Shown in pieces: positions 56,583-64,000 of a stretch of DNA of 64,000 nt. The notes below the pieces were generated by a model. The model saw nothing but the letters and a program-made list of their open reading frames with translations. It searched no databases and was not told the origin of the DNA. Positions within the stretch are counted from its first letter, which is position 1, and each line of letters begins with the position of its first letter. Position numbers and translations under genes: made by a program. The stretch is from Cereibacter ovatus (GTDB lineage: Bacteria; Pseudomonadota; Alphaproteobacteria; Rhodobacterales; Rhodobacteraceae). Location: NCBI RefSeq assembly GCF_900207575.1, contig NZ_OAOQ01000012.1, positions 40,373-104,372 of the forward strand. The letters run 5' to 3'.

Positions 56583-57485
56583 ATGCCTGTCCCTGTGCCG
56601 CCGAGCGGTCAGTTGCGCATGACGTTCGTCGGCGCCACGCGGCATTCGTGTGGGGCGGTTGGCCTTCTGGCCTCGCATCTGGGCCTTGACCGCAGCGAGG
56701 TGGTGCAGCGGATGGGGCGCAGCGCCTTGATCTTGGCCGAGACGGCGCCTGCGGATGTCGCCCAACGACTTTTGGCGCTTCTTTCTGCGATTGGCGTCAC
56801 GGTACGGCTTGATCCGGTCGGAAGCCCGGCACCGGATATCCCTGTCGAGATCGCGCTTCAGCCGTTGCGCGAAGTGCCGGCGGCGACGGTTGCGCATCTT
56901 GCCCGGCTGCTGCGGATGACGCCCGAGGCGGTTCTGAGCGGTCTGGCCGAGCCGACCGGACTGATCCTTCGTCGAACCGCCCGCAAGGCCGAGGGGGTGC
57001 AGCGCCGGTTGCGTCCGGTGAGTGCGCTTCGGGTTGCGATCTCGAACCCCGCCTCGGCCCGCTATGACCTGTTCCTGAAGGCGGGGCAGGTCGCTTCGAC
57101 GGACCTGATGCGGCTTTTGCGCCAGCTTGGTCTTGCGCGCTGCCCGTTCAGCGGGGCGGTCGCCGCGGCGCTTGATGCGCGAACGGCGGCGCTGTTGGTG
57201 GCGCGCCACGGCAACTGCGTTCATGCGCTGAACCGCGACTTCCAGCGGTTCGACCTGATTCTGGCGGGAAGCCGCGGCATGAGTCAGGCGGATCTGGCCG
57301 ATTTCCTTGCGACACGCGCCATCGATGGGCGCGAAAGGCTGCTGGCGCCGCAGGTGGCCGAGGGCGTCCGGCTTGAGGCTGGCCTCAGCCGTCGCGCTGC
57401 GCAGCAGTTTTGCGCCGACTATGCCCAGATCGGCCTTGTGACGCGGATGAGGCTTGCCCTGCACGCCGCGACACAAGACCTTTAA
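56583..57485 (+). CDS. Unknown protein with internal duplication, upstream of motB
   Basis: This is a 300-aa soluble protein with no signal peptide. Two segments resemble each other: residues about 28-79 (containing ASHLGLDRSEVVQRMGRSALILAETA and QRLLALLSAIGVTVRLDP) and about 104-157 (ARLLRMTPEAVLSGLAEPTGLILRRTA and QRRLRPVSALRVAISNP). They share a hydrophobic pattern, LIL-x2-TA and QR-x-L...SA. A third, looser copy may lie after residue 170. I do not recognise the family. It is followed by motB after 75 bp on the same strand, so a role in the flagellar motor or its regulation is inferred from context only. Confidence 0.75.
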   Translation: MPVPVPPSGQLRMTFVGATRHSCGAVGLLASHLGLDRSEVVQRMGRSALILAETAPADVAQRLLALLSAIGVTVRLDPVGSPAPDIPVEIALQPLREVPAATVAHLARLLRMTPEAVLSGLAEPTGLILRRTARKAEGVQRRLRPVSALRVAISNPASARYDLFLKAGQVASTDLMRLLRQLGLARCPFSGAVAAALDARTAALLVARHGNCVHALNRDFQRFDLILAGSRGMSQADLADFLATRAIDGRERLLAPQVAEGVRLEAGLSRRAAQQFCADYAQIGLVTRMRLALHAATQDL

Positions 57486-57560
57486 AATACCGAAGGTTAA
57501 GTCGGGATTCACCCGCATCCTGTAACACTCGACATGGGTGTGAAACTATGGGTGAGCGGA

Positions 57561-58397
57561 ATGGCCGGGCAGTCAAATGCCGCGCCAGTCGTCATCAAGC
57601 GGAAGAAGGTCACGAACGGTGGCGGTCACCACGGTGGGGCGTGGAAGGTTGCCTATGCCGACTTCGTGACAGCCATGATGGCTTTCTTCATGCTGATGTG
57701 GCTGCTGAACGCGACGACAGAAAAACAGCGCAAGGGTCTTGCGGATTATTTCAATCCGACGATCCCGATGAACAGGATCTCGGGCGGCGGTGAGGGCGCC
57801 TTCGGCGGCGATTCGGTGTTCCATGAACAGACGATGACCCAGACCGGCAGCGGCGCGGTGAACGACAACGCGTCCGAGCAGCGACAGGCCCGCGGCGAGG
57901 CTGGCCAGAAGGGCGATGCCGCCGAGGAACAGGCCAAACTGGAAGAGGTTGAAAAGCTTCTGCGCGCCAAGACCGGCGAAAGCATGACGATGCAGCGCCT
58001 GTTGCGCCACGTCGTGACGCGCATCACCGACGAAGGTCTGGTGATCGAGATCTTCGACCTGCCCGAAGTGCCGCTGTATTTTGGCGACACCTCCGAGCCA
58101 GAGCCTGTGCTGAACGCCATTGTCCGGCTTCTGGCCGAGATCCTGCCGATCACGTCGAACCGGATTGCGGTCAACGGCCACATCCGCAGCTATCCGATCA
58201 CGCTGATCCGGAATCCGGTCTGGGATGTCTCGGCCGCACGGGCGCAACGGATGCGCGGGCTTCTCGAATCGGCGGGCCTGCCGGCCGAGCGGATGCAACG
58301 GATTTCGGGTTTTGCCGACCGCAAGACGGTCACGCCCGACCCGACGGCGGTCAGAAACAATCGAATTGAAGTCATTCTTCTTAGAAGAGACCGATGA
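57561..58397 (+). CDS. motB: flagellar motor stator protein MotB
   Basis: This 278-aa protein has a basic cytoplasmic tail, one membrane helix (WKVAYADFVTAMMAFFMLMWLLNA) with the proton-carrying Asp34, a plug/linker rich in Gly, Glu and Gln, and a C-terminal OmpA-like domain (about 160-275). The peptidoglycan-binding loop reads VNGHIRSYP instead of the usual GHTDxxP, and the later motif is NNRIEVIL rather than NRRIEI, so anchoring residues are altered. In-frame starts exist at 57534 (ATG) and 57552 (GTG). No motA is adjacent in the window. Confidence 0.92.
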   Translation: MAGQSNAAPVVIKRKKVTNGGGHHGGAWKVAYADFVTAMMAFFMLMWLLNATTEKQRKGLADYFNPTIPMNRISGGGEGAFGGDSVFHEQTMTQTGSGAVNDNASEQRQARGEAGQKGDAAEEQAKLEEVEKLLRAKTGESMTMQRLLRHVVTRITDEGLVIEIFDLPEVPLYFGDTSEPEPVLNAIVRLLAEILPITSNRIAVNGHIRSYPITLIRNPVWDVSAARAQRMRGLLESAGLPAERMQRISGFADRKTVTPDPTAVRNNRIEVILLRRDR

Positions 58398-58408
58398 TCG
58401 CCCTTGAG

Positions 58409-58429
58409 ACCGGGCGCTGTTAGCCCGGT
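58409..58429 (+). terminator. Hairpin between motB and flgE
   Basis: ACCGGGC-GCTGTTA-GCCCGGT is a 7-bp perfect stem with a 7-nt loop, 11 bp after the motB stop and followed by GTTAAG. It may attenuate read-through into flgE. A separate flgE promoter would have to lie in the remaining 60 bp. Confidence 0.5.
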
Positions 58430-58492
58430 GTTAAGCCGCCGCGCGCAGTTTCGGGTGACCAATGCCCGAAGCAGCAGAAAGGCGCTTACCTC

Positions 58493-59818
58493 ATGTCGAT
58501 TTCTTCATCGCTCAATGCCGGGGTGGCGGGGCTTGCCGCCAACGCCACCAAGCTTGCGACGATCGCCGACAACATCGCGAACTCTGGCACCTACGGCTAC
58601 AAACGGGCCGATGCCGATTTCGAAAGCATGGTGCTGACCCAGTCCAGTAACTCGGGCATGTATTCCGCCGGGGGTGTCCGAGCGAACGGCCTGCGCCTGA
58701 TCGACGAAAGTGGCGCGATCGTTTCCACGTCGAATGCGATGGATATTGCGATTTCCGGCCGGGGCATGTTGCCGGTCATCGCCGAGACGTCTCTTGGCGC
58801 CTCGTCGGGCAATGACGCACTGCTGATGACGCGGACCGGCTCGTTCGCGACAGACCCCAACGGCGTTCTCAAAACGGATACCGGGCTGGTGCTGCTGGGC
58901 TGGCCGGCCAACTCTGACGGGACGATCCCCACGCAGTCGCGCGATTCGATCGCATCGCTGGAACCCGTGGTGATCGCCTCGAACCAGACGGCTGCCGACC
59001 CGACGACAAAGATCAACCTTGGTGTGAACCTTCCCGCGGAAGCGACCGAATTCGGCGCGACGGTCAAGCCGCTGACGATCGAGGTTGAATATTTCGGGAA
59101 CCTCGGCACCTCGGAAAAGCTGACGGTGACCTTTACGCCGACGATCGGGGCGGCGGCGGGCGACTATGGCAACGAATGGACGATGAACATTGCCGATTCA
59201 GCGTCTGGCGGTGCCTCCATCGGGTCTTATACGCTTGACTTCAGCGATGCGCGGACGGGTGGCGGCACCCTCACCACGACGGGGGTGACCCATGTCTCGG
59301 GCGCCTCGTCGGCCTGGAACGCCACGACCGGAACGATCACGCTTCAGGTTGACGGCGGCCCGATCGAGCTGACGCTGGGCAAACCCGACAGCGCAAATGC
59401 GCTGACGCAGGTCGCGGGCAAGTTTTCGCAGACCGGGATCACCAAGGACGGCTCTCCGGTCGGCAACCTGACCAGCGTCGAGATCGACGAGGGCGGTTTC
59501 ATCAAGGCGACCTACGACACGGGCTTCACCCGCGTGATCTATCAGATCCCGCTTGTGGACGTGCCAAACTACAACGGGTTGATGGCGCTGAACAACCAGA
59601 CCTTCGCCATTTCGCCCGATTCCGGGGCCTTCTATCTCTGGGATGCCGGTGACGGGCCGACCGGCGATGTCGTGGGTTATGCGCGCGAAGGCTCGGCCAC
59701 CGATATGGCCAAGGAACTGACCAGCCTGATCCAGACCCAGCGCGCCTATTCGTCGAATGCCAAGATCATTCAGACGGTGGACGAGATGCTTCAGGAAACC
59801 ACCAACATGAAGCGCTAA
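58493..59818 (+). CDS. flgE: flagellar hook protein FlgE
   Basis: This is a 441-aa axial protein. The N-terminal heptad region SSSLNAGVAGLAANATKLATIADNIANSGTYGYKRADADF (read in segments) and the C-terminal LTSLIQTQRAYSSNAKIIQTVDEMLQETTNMKR are the paired D0 helices of rod/hook proteins; the middle is beta-rich (D1/D2). The length fits a hook rather than a rod protein. AGAAAGG lies upstream of the ATG. flgK follows by 12 bp, with flgL and flgI after it. Confidence 0.95.
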   Translation: MSISSSLNAGVAGLAANATKLATIADNIANSGTYGYKRADADFESMVLTQSSNSGMYSAGGVRANGLRLIDESGAIVSTSNAMDIAISGRGMLPVIAETSLGASSGNDALLMTRTGSFATDPNGVLKTDTGLVLLGWPANSDGTIPTQSRDSIASLEPVVIASNQTAADPTTKINLGVNLPAEATEFGATVKPLTIEVEYFGNLGTSEKLTVTFTPTIGAAAGDYGNEWTMNIADSASGGASIGSYTLDFSDARTGGGTLTTTGVTHVSGASSAWNATTGTITLQVDGGPIELTLGKPDSANALTQVAGKFSQTGITKDGSPVGNLTSVEIDEGGFIKATYDTGFTRVIYQIPLVDVPNYNGLMALNNQTFAISPDSGAFYLWDAGDGPTGDVVGYAREGSATDMAKELTSLIQTQRAYSSNAKIIQTVDEMLQETTNMKR

Positions 59819-59830
59819 GGAGCCTGACCG

Positions 59831-61273
59831 ATGAGCATCACCGGCGCCCTGTCCAATGCGCTTTCGGGCCTGAATGTTACGTCCCGCGGGGTCGAGACGG
59901 TCTCGAACAATATCGCGAACGCGCTGACCGAAGGCTATGCGCGCCGCGAACTCGAGATTTCCTCGCGCAGTCTTGGCAGCGAAGGGCAGGGTGTCCGCGT
60001 GGTGGACATCAACCGCATGATCGACATGGCCCTTGTGGGCGACCGCAGGATTGCGGATGCGGTGACGGGCGATCGCCAGACCCGCGCCGCGTTTTTTCAG
60101 GATCTGGGCGACCAGCTGGGCGATACGGGCAGCGGTTCGCTGCTTGGGCGGATCGCTGCCTTCGAATCCACGCTGCTTGCCGCGTCCAGCCGGCCCGAAT
60201 CCACCGCCCGGCTTCAGAATGTGTTCGATGCGGCCGATGCCTTGGCCAAGGGGCTGAATGCGGCTTCCGATGCCGTGCAGGCGGCCCGTCAGGACGCCGA
60301 TGCCGATATCGCGACCCAGGTCGAGCAGCTCAACACCACCCTTGTCCGGGTGAAAGAGCTGAACGCCCGGATAACCGAGGTCCGCACCACCGGCCGCGAC
60401 AGTTCGGCGCTTGAGGATGAACGGCAGATGCTTGTCGACAGTCTGTCCTCGATCGTTCCCATCCGCGAGGTTCAGCGCGAAAATGGCCAGATCGCCCTGT
60501 TCACCACCGAAGGGACCGCCCTTCTCGACGGTTATGCCGCCCAGTTCGGCTTTTCCGCGAAGCCGGTCGTGACGGCCCAGATGTCCTTGGGTTCTGGCAC
60601 CCTGTCCGGGCTTACGTTGAACGGGCGACCGATCGCGGTCACCGACGACGGGGGAATGCTCGGTCAAGGTTCTTTGACGGCCGCCTTTGCCGTTCGCGAT
60701 ATTCTTGCGCCGGCCGAACAGGATCGGCTGGATGCCCTCGCCCGCGATCTGATCCGTCGGATCGATGCCGCCGATCCGCCACCCGCCGGCAGCGCCGGTC
60801 TGTTCACGGACGGCGGCGCCGAATTTCTTGCCACCAACGAGGCCGGCCTTGCAGGTCGCATTGCGCTGAACGCCTCTGTGGACCCAACGGCCGGCGGCCG
60901 GCTGACGCGCCTTCGGGATGGCGCCAACGCCAGTGCCGAGGGGGCCAGCGGCAATGCGACCCTGCTTAATGCGCTGGTCAGCACTCTCGACGCGCGCGAG
61001 GCCGCCGCCAGCGGGCCATATGCCGGCAAGTTCAGCTTTTCGGGCCTGGCCGCCGAGGCGGTCTCATCGGTTTCAACCGCGCTGATCGCGGCAGATCAGG
61101 AAACCAGCTTTGCCGCAGCTCGCAGTGACGAACTCCGGGTTCTCGAGCTTGCCGACGGCGTCGACACCGATCACGAGCTTTCCCAACTTTTGCTGCTTGA
61201 GCGATCCTATGCCGCCAATGCCAAGGTCATCACGGCCTGTGACAAACTGATCACTTATCTGCTGGAGATGTAA
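59831..61273 (+). CDS. flgK: flagellar hook-associated protein 1 (FlgK)
   Basis: This is a 480-aa hook-filament junction protein. The N-terminus SITGALSNALSGLNVTSRGVETVSNNIANALTEGYARRELE and the C-terminus LLLLERSYAANAKVITACDKLITYLLEM form the coiled D0 domain; between them are DINRMIDMALVGDRRIADAVTGDRQTRAAFFQ and a long variable region. AAGGAGCC precedes the ATG. The flgL ATG follows the stop directly. Confidence 0.94.
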   Translation: MSITGALSNALSGLNVTSRGVETVSNNIANALTEGYARRELEISSRSLGSEGQGVRVVDINRMIDMALVGDRRIADAVTGDRQTRAAFFQDLGDQLGDTGSGSLLGRIAAFESTLLAASSRPESTARLQNVFDAADALAKGLNAASDAVQAARQDADADIATQVEQLNTTLVRVKELNARITEVRTTGRDSSALEDERQMLVDSLSSIVPIREVQRENGQIALFTTEGTALLDGYAAQFGFSAKPVVTAQMSLGSGTLSGLTLNGRPIAVTDDGGMLGQGSLTAAFAVRDILAPAEQDRLDALARDLIRRIDAADPPPAGSAGLFTDGGAEFLATNEAGLAGRIALNASVDPTAGGRLTRLRDGANASAEGASGNATLLNALVSTLDAREAAASGPYAGKFSFSGLAAEAVSSVSTALIAADQETSFAAARSDELRVLELADGVDTDHELSQLLLLERSYAANAKVITACDKLITYLLEM

Positions 61274-62272
61274 ATGACCGCGGTCTCGCTGGGCGATCTG
61301 GCCCGAACCTTCCTGCTCCGGCGCCAGAACGCGGCCCTCAAGGAACAGGCACAAAGCCTTTCGACCGAGGTGGTTACGGGTCAGGCCGCCGACGTGCGCA
61401 AGCAGGTTGGCGGAGACCTCGGGGCGCTGGCCGGCATCGACCGCAGTCTTGCCACGCTCACCGCGAGAAAATCCCTTACATCCGAGGCCGGTCTTGCGGC
61501 GGCCGCGATGCAGACTGCGCTGGGCGCGATCGATCTGGCCAGCCGGGATCTTGCGCTGGATATCAAAAGCCTGGGCACCAACGGGTCCACGATGACCATC
61601 GACCAGCTGGGCTCGCAATCCGATGGCGCCTTTCGCGCCGCGATCTCGGCGCTGAATACCAGGGTGGGCGACAGGTCGATCTTTGCGGGCGACCTTCCGC
61701 AAGAGCCGGCCATGGCCGACGCCGAAACGATCCTGGCCGACCTTGATCTGGCCGTCGCCGGGGCAACAACGGCCGCAGATGTAGAAGCCGCCGTTTCCGC
61801 ATGGTTTGATGGTGCGGGATACGCAACCGCCGGCTACAAGGGGGGCGATCCGCAGGGTCCGATGGCGGTCGGCGCGACTGAGACGGCACAGATCCGGATC
61901 ACCGCGAACGATCCCACGATCCGCGAGACTTTGAAGGGTCTGGCGCTCGGGGCTATCCTCGAACGTGGCTCCTGGTCCGGAACGGCAACAGAGCGCGCAG
62001 ATCTTGCCAGTCGCGCCGGGGACCGTCTGCTTCAAAACCAGAGCGCGCGGATTGCGCTTGCCGCAGATCTTGGCTTGCAAGAAACGCGAATCGAATCCGC
62101 AGCCGCCACGAATGCAGCCGAGCTCACCTCGCTTCAGATCGCCCGCACCAATCTGCTGGGCATCGACAGTTACGAGGCCGCCACGATGCTCGAGTCGACA
62201 CAAACCCAGATCGAAACGCTCTACAGTCTGACATCGCGGCTCAGCCGCCTGAGCCTGGTGGATTATCTCTGA
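61274..62272 (+). CDS. flgL: flagellar hook-associated protein 3 (FlgL)
   Basis: This 332-aa flagellin-like junction protein has N-terminal helices (SLGDLARTFLLRRQNAALKEQAQSLSTEVVTGQAADV) and a C-terminal helix (RIESAAATNAAELTSLQIARTNLLGIDSYEAATMLESTQTQIETLYSLTSRLSRLSL, read in parts), with a variable middle. The size and gene order identify FlgL rather than a flagellin. It starts directly after flgK and shares 1 nt with flgI (TGATG). Confidence 0.92.
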   Translation: MTAVSLGDLARTFLLRRQNAALKEQAQSLSTEVVTGQAADVRKQVGGDLGALAGIDRSLATLTARKSLTSEAGLAAAAMQTALGAIDLASRDLALDIKSLGTNGSTMTIDQLGSQSDGAFRAAISALNTRVGDRSIFAGDLPQEPAMADAETILADLDLAVAGATTAADVEAAVSAWFDGAGYATAGYKGGDPQGPMAVGATETAQIRITANDPTIRETLKGLALGAILERGSWSGTATERADLASRAGDRLLQNQSARIALAADLGLQETRIESAAATNAAELTSLQIARTNLLGIDSYEAATMLESTQTQIETLYSLTSRLSRLSLVDYL

Positions 62273-63366
62273 TGCTTAGGCTTGCGCTTGCATTCCTGCT
62301 GTTTGCCCTTCCTGCCACGGCGGGTCCGATCCGTATCAAGGACTTGGTCCGATTCGACGGCGTTCGCGGCAACGATCTGGTTGGATACGGACTGGTTGTG
62401 GGCCTGAACGGGACCGGCGACGGTTTGCGAAACGCCCCGTTCACCGAAGATATCATGTCGAACCTGCTTGAACGACTCGGCGTCAACGTGACGGGCGAGC
62501 AGTATCGGCCAAAGAACGTGGCGGCTGTCTTCGTGACGGCTACACTTCCACCGTTCGCGCGGGCAGGTTCTCAGGTCGACGTCACGGTTTCGGCCATTGG
62601 GGATGCCAAGAGTTTGCTGGGCGGCACATTGGTGATGACGCCGATGAACGGCGCCGACGGTCAGATCTATGCCGTGGCGCAAGGGGCAATCATTGCCGGC
62701 GGGGTGTCAGCCGAAGGAGAGGCGGCCCGTGTGGTTCAGGGCGTTCCGACCTCGGGAACGATCCCCGAAGGAGCCCGGGTCGAGCGTGAAGTCGAATTTG
62801 AGCTTGCGAGCCTGCGAAATGTCCGACTCGCGCTGCGCACGGCCGATTTCACCACGGCGGGCCGGATCGAAGAGACGATCAACCGCGAACTCGGTCGTGG
62901 CGTGGCAACGATGCTCGACGCCGGGACTGTTGCACTTGATCTTGACCAGACGCGGCTGCGCTCTGCTGCGCATGTTTTGCAGAAGGTGGAAAATCTGACG
63001 GTGGAGCCCGAGATGGCGGCCCGTGTCGTTGTGGACCAGCGATCAGGGACGATCGTGATGGGTGAAGACGTCCGGATCAGCCGTGTCGCGGTGGCCCAAG
63101 GCGGGCTGACCCTTCGCGTTGAAGAGCAGCCGCTTGTCATTCAGCCCAACCCGTTCAGCAAGGGCGAGACAATCGTCGTTCCGCGAAGCTCCGCCTCCAT
63201 TGAGGAGCAGACCGGCACCGGTCTTGCCGAAGTGCAGGGCGACACAACGCTTTCGCGGGTTGTCTCCGGGTTGAATGCGCTGGGCGTGGCGCCTAACGAC
63301 ATGATCGATATCCTGAAAAGCATCCACGCAGCCGGCGCGCTGCACGCCGAGTTTATTGTGAAATGA
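62272..63366 (+). CDS. flgI: flagellar P-ring protein FlgI
   Basis: This 364-aa periplasmic protein forms the P-ring around the rod in the peptidoglycan layer. It has a signal peptide (MLRLALAFLLFALPATA) and conserved blocks RIKDLVRFDGVRGNDLVGYGLVVGLNGTGDGL, NVAAVFVTATLPPFARAGSQVDVTVSAIGDAKSLLGGTLVMTPM and the C-terminal LNALGVAPNDMIDILKSIHAAGALHAEFIVK (read in segments). It is complete. Insertion-sequence debris begins within 15-25 bp of its stop, so any flagellar genes normally downstream are displaced or lost from this side. Confidence 0.95.
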   Translation: MLRLALAFLLFALPATAGPIRIKDLVRFDGVRGNDLVGYGLVVGLNGTGDGLRNAPFTEDIMSNLLERLGVNVTGEQYRPKNVAAVFVTATLPPFARAGSQVDVTVSAIGDAKSLLGGTLVMTPMNGADGQIYAVAQGAIIAGGVSAEGEAARVVQGVPTSGTIPEGARVEREVEFELASLRNVRLALRTADFTTAGRIEETINRELGRGVATMLDAGTVALDLDQTRLRSAAHVLQKVENLTVEPEMAARVVVDQRSGTIVMGEDVRISRVAVAQGGLTLRVEEQPLVIQPNPFSKGETIVVPRSSASIEEQTGTGLAEVQGDTTLSRVVSGLNALGVAPNDMIDILKSIHAAGALHAEFIVK

Positions 63367-63387
63367 TTCAATCCATCTTCAGGGTTG

Positions 63388-63423
63388 GGACTTCTGCAGC
63401 GACACATCCAGCCCGACAAACAG
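63388..63423 (-). pseudogene. IS110-family transposase N-terminal fragment
   Basis: On the minus strand the peptide LFVGLDVSLQKS matches the RuvC-like first strand (xVGLDVSxxK) that opens IS110-family transposases. The frame stops at 63379, only 13 bp from the flgI stop, so just the first dozen residues remain. The stretch 63424-63649 shows nothing else I can assign. Confidence 0.4.
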
Positions 63424-63649
63424 CTGCAACCCGCAGCTCTCCTTCAGGATCCGATACGGGAATGGCGCCAGCTTGCCCTCGGGCCTGCAGCAGGAACGGG
63501 TAGGGCGCGGCGCAGGCCCCGTTACGGCATCTCGTTCTTCCTTCATGGCCAGAACATAGCGGTAGCTGCGAGTGCTATGGCGGAGAAGACGGTCTGTGGA
63601 CACCCGTCATATCTGGTTTCTTCAACACCCCCCACTGGACTGTTTTCCC

Positions 63650-63852
63650 GACGAATGGGCTGTCACCGTTGCTACTGGGGGCGAATTCAACCGCCCGGAT
63701 GCCCGAAGTTGCCGTGTCCATGGCCAGATGGACCTTGCCCCACTGGCGTCGGCGTTGCACGCTTGCCATTCGCCGTCGTCGAGGAAGGTGATCCCGGTAC
63801 TGTCTACCAGCAGGTTCAGCGGCCCATCGGCGAGTCGATAAGGGCTCTGGCC
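63650..63852 (-). pseudogene. IS5-family transposase remnant, frameshifted
   Basis: On the minus strand PYRLADGPLNLLVDSTGITFLDDGEW (read from about 63834) matches the catalytic-core region of IS5-family DDE transposases (RGSxGPLHLLVDSTGIK in relatives, with the first Asp in VDSTG). The match continues in another frame with GKVHLAMDTATSGIRAVEF, so at least one frameshift has occurred. The N-terminal third is missing because a newer element begins at 63853. Confidence 0.7.
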
Positions 63853-64000
63853 GGCTCTGTTGCACAAATCACGTGAGGGATTCATCTGGTGTTATCCGGC
63901 GTGGTAGCAGGGCCGCATGAGCAGACCGACCCCCCCGAGCTACAAGACCAGGAACTGGCCGGCCTATAACGAAGCGCTGAAGCGCCGTGGCTCGCTGACG
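63853..64000 (+). mobile_element. Left end of an IS5-family insertion sequence (cut by the window edge)
   Basis: GGCTCTGTTGCACAAAT at 63853 looks like the left terminal inverted repeat of IS903/IS5-type elements. A leader of about 64 bp and a transposase start follow. It interrupts an older, oppositely oriented IS5-family gene. The right end is outside the window. Confidence 0.65.
63917..64000 (+). CDS. IS5-family transposase, 5' part
   Basis: This is an open frame of 28 codons running off the window: MSRPTPPSYKTRNWPAYNEA, then LKRRGSLT. This is the conserved N-terminus of IS5-family (IS903-type) transposases, which act as DDE enzymes on the element's inverted repeats. The start ATG lies 64 bp inside the left inverted repeat. 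The catalytic region is beyond the window, so intactness cannot be judged. Confidence 0.85.
   Translation, partial: MSRPTPPSYKTRNWPAYNEALKRRGSLT

Noticed and set aside
55956..57518. 520-codon minus-strand frame opposite the unknown motB-proximal gene
   Set aside because: It runs through the nagA start region and opposite a frame with a better start, ribosome-binding site and internal repeat; composition is shadow-like.
59198..60667. 489-codon minus-strand frame opposite flgE and flgK
   Set aside because: Shadow of the flagellar genes.
63385..63876. 163-codon plus-strand frame in the IS debris
   Set aside because: It is antisense to recognisable transposase remnants and has no domain.

Overview
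The window is high-GC chromosomal DNA from an alphaproteobacterium of the Rhodobacterales, probably Rhodobacter-like. The evidence is a complete red-type (form IC) RuBisCO/Calvin operon in the Rhodobacter order (cbbF-P-A-L-S-X-Y-Z with divergent cbbR), an EcfG/NepR/PhyR general stress module, an HvrA-like H-NS protein, a class I PHB synthase, pseudoazurin, and a motB-flgE-flgK-flgL-flgI flagellar block. Nearly all of it is ordinary dense coding sequence; the only mobile DNA is at the extreme right end. No rRNA, CRISPR array or prophage was seen.

Layout. 0-2.1 kb: tRNA-Leu(CAG), an NDUFA9-like SDR protein and uppP. 2.1-9.1 kb: glutamate synthase split as gltD, a small secreted protein, then gltB, behind two dyad operators. 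9.2-18.8 kb: cell-envelope and housekeeping genes (mtgA, an FzlA-like GST, queG, a Tim44-like protein, mltA, Smr), then a VOC protein, pseudoazurin, a phasin-like protein, an H-NS-like protein, a LuxR-type response regulator, a nitronate monooxygenase-like enzyme and a small lipoprotein. 18.9-24.0 kb (minus strand): phaC-fabI-[MaoC/Pta fusion]-ackA, tightly packed, with three palindromes in the divergent upstream region. 25.2-29.8 kb: general stress island. A HisKA_2 kinase, the EcfG sigma factor and NepR face PhyR, and the two sides are driven by a mirror-image pair of overlapping EcfG promoters. Two more EcfG-type promoters (GGAAC, 16-17 bp, CGTT) precede neighbouring stress genes (PLDc_N and DUF2383 proteins, and CsbD).

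31.0-40.7 kb: an AGE-family epimerase, the cbb operon and cbbR. 40.7-45.2 kb: a branched-chain-amino-acid/amide type ABC transporter. 45.4-48.3 kb: a Zn/Cd/Pb P1B-type ATPase and a DUF2478 protein. 48.3-55.3 kb: a translationally coupled trio (fused E1 dehydrogenase, FabD-like acyltransferase, ALDH7-type semialdehyde dehydrogenase) next to gcdH and a LysR regulator. This looks like the lower lysine/2-aminoadipate pathway leading to glutaryl-CoA and crotonyl-CoA. 55.2-63.4 kb: nagA, an unknown protein with an internal repeat, and the flagellar genes. 63.4-64 kb: nested insertion-sequence debris.

The signals most worth following are: (1) a composite intergenic element, a perfect G/C hairpin plus a 24-bp core, present twice with an identical core and once as a variant; it supplies the queG start codon and sits between cbbS and cbbX. 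(2) The mirror-symmetric EcfG promoter pair with local effector promoters. (3) The E1/FabD-like/ALDH7 operon, which has an acyltransferase-fold protein where an E2/E3 pair would be expected. (4) The PHB-linked fabI/MaoC-Pta/ackA operon and its three upstream palindromes.
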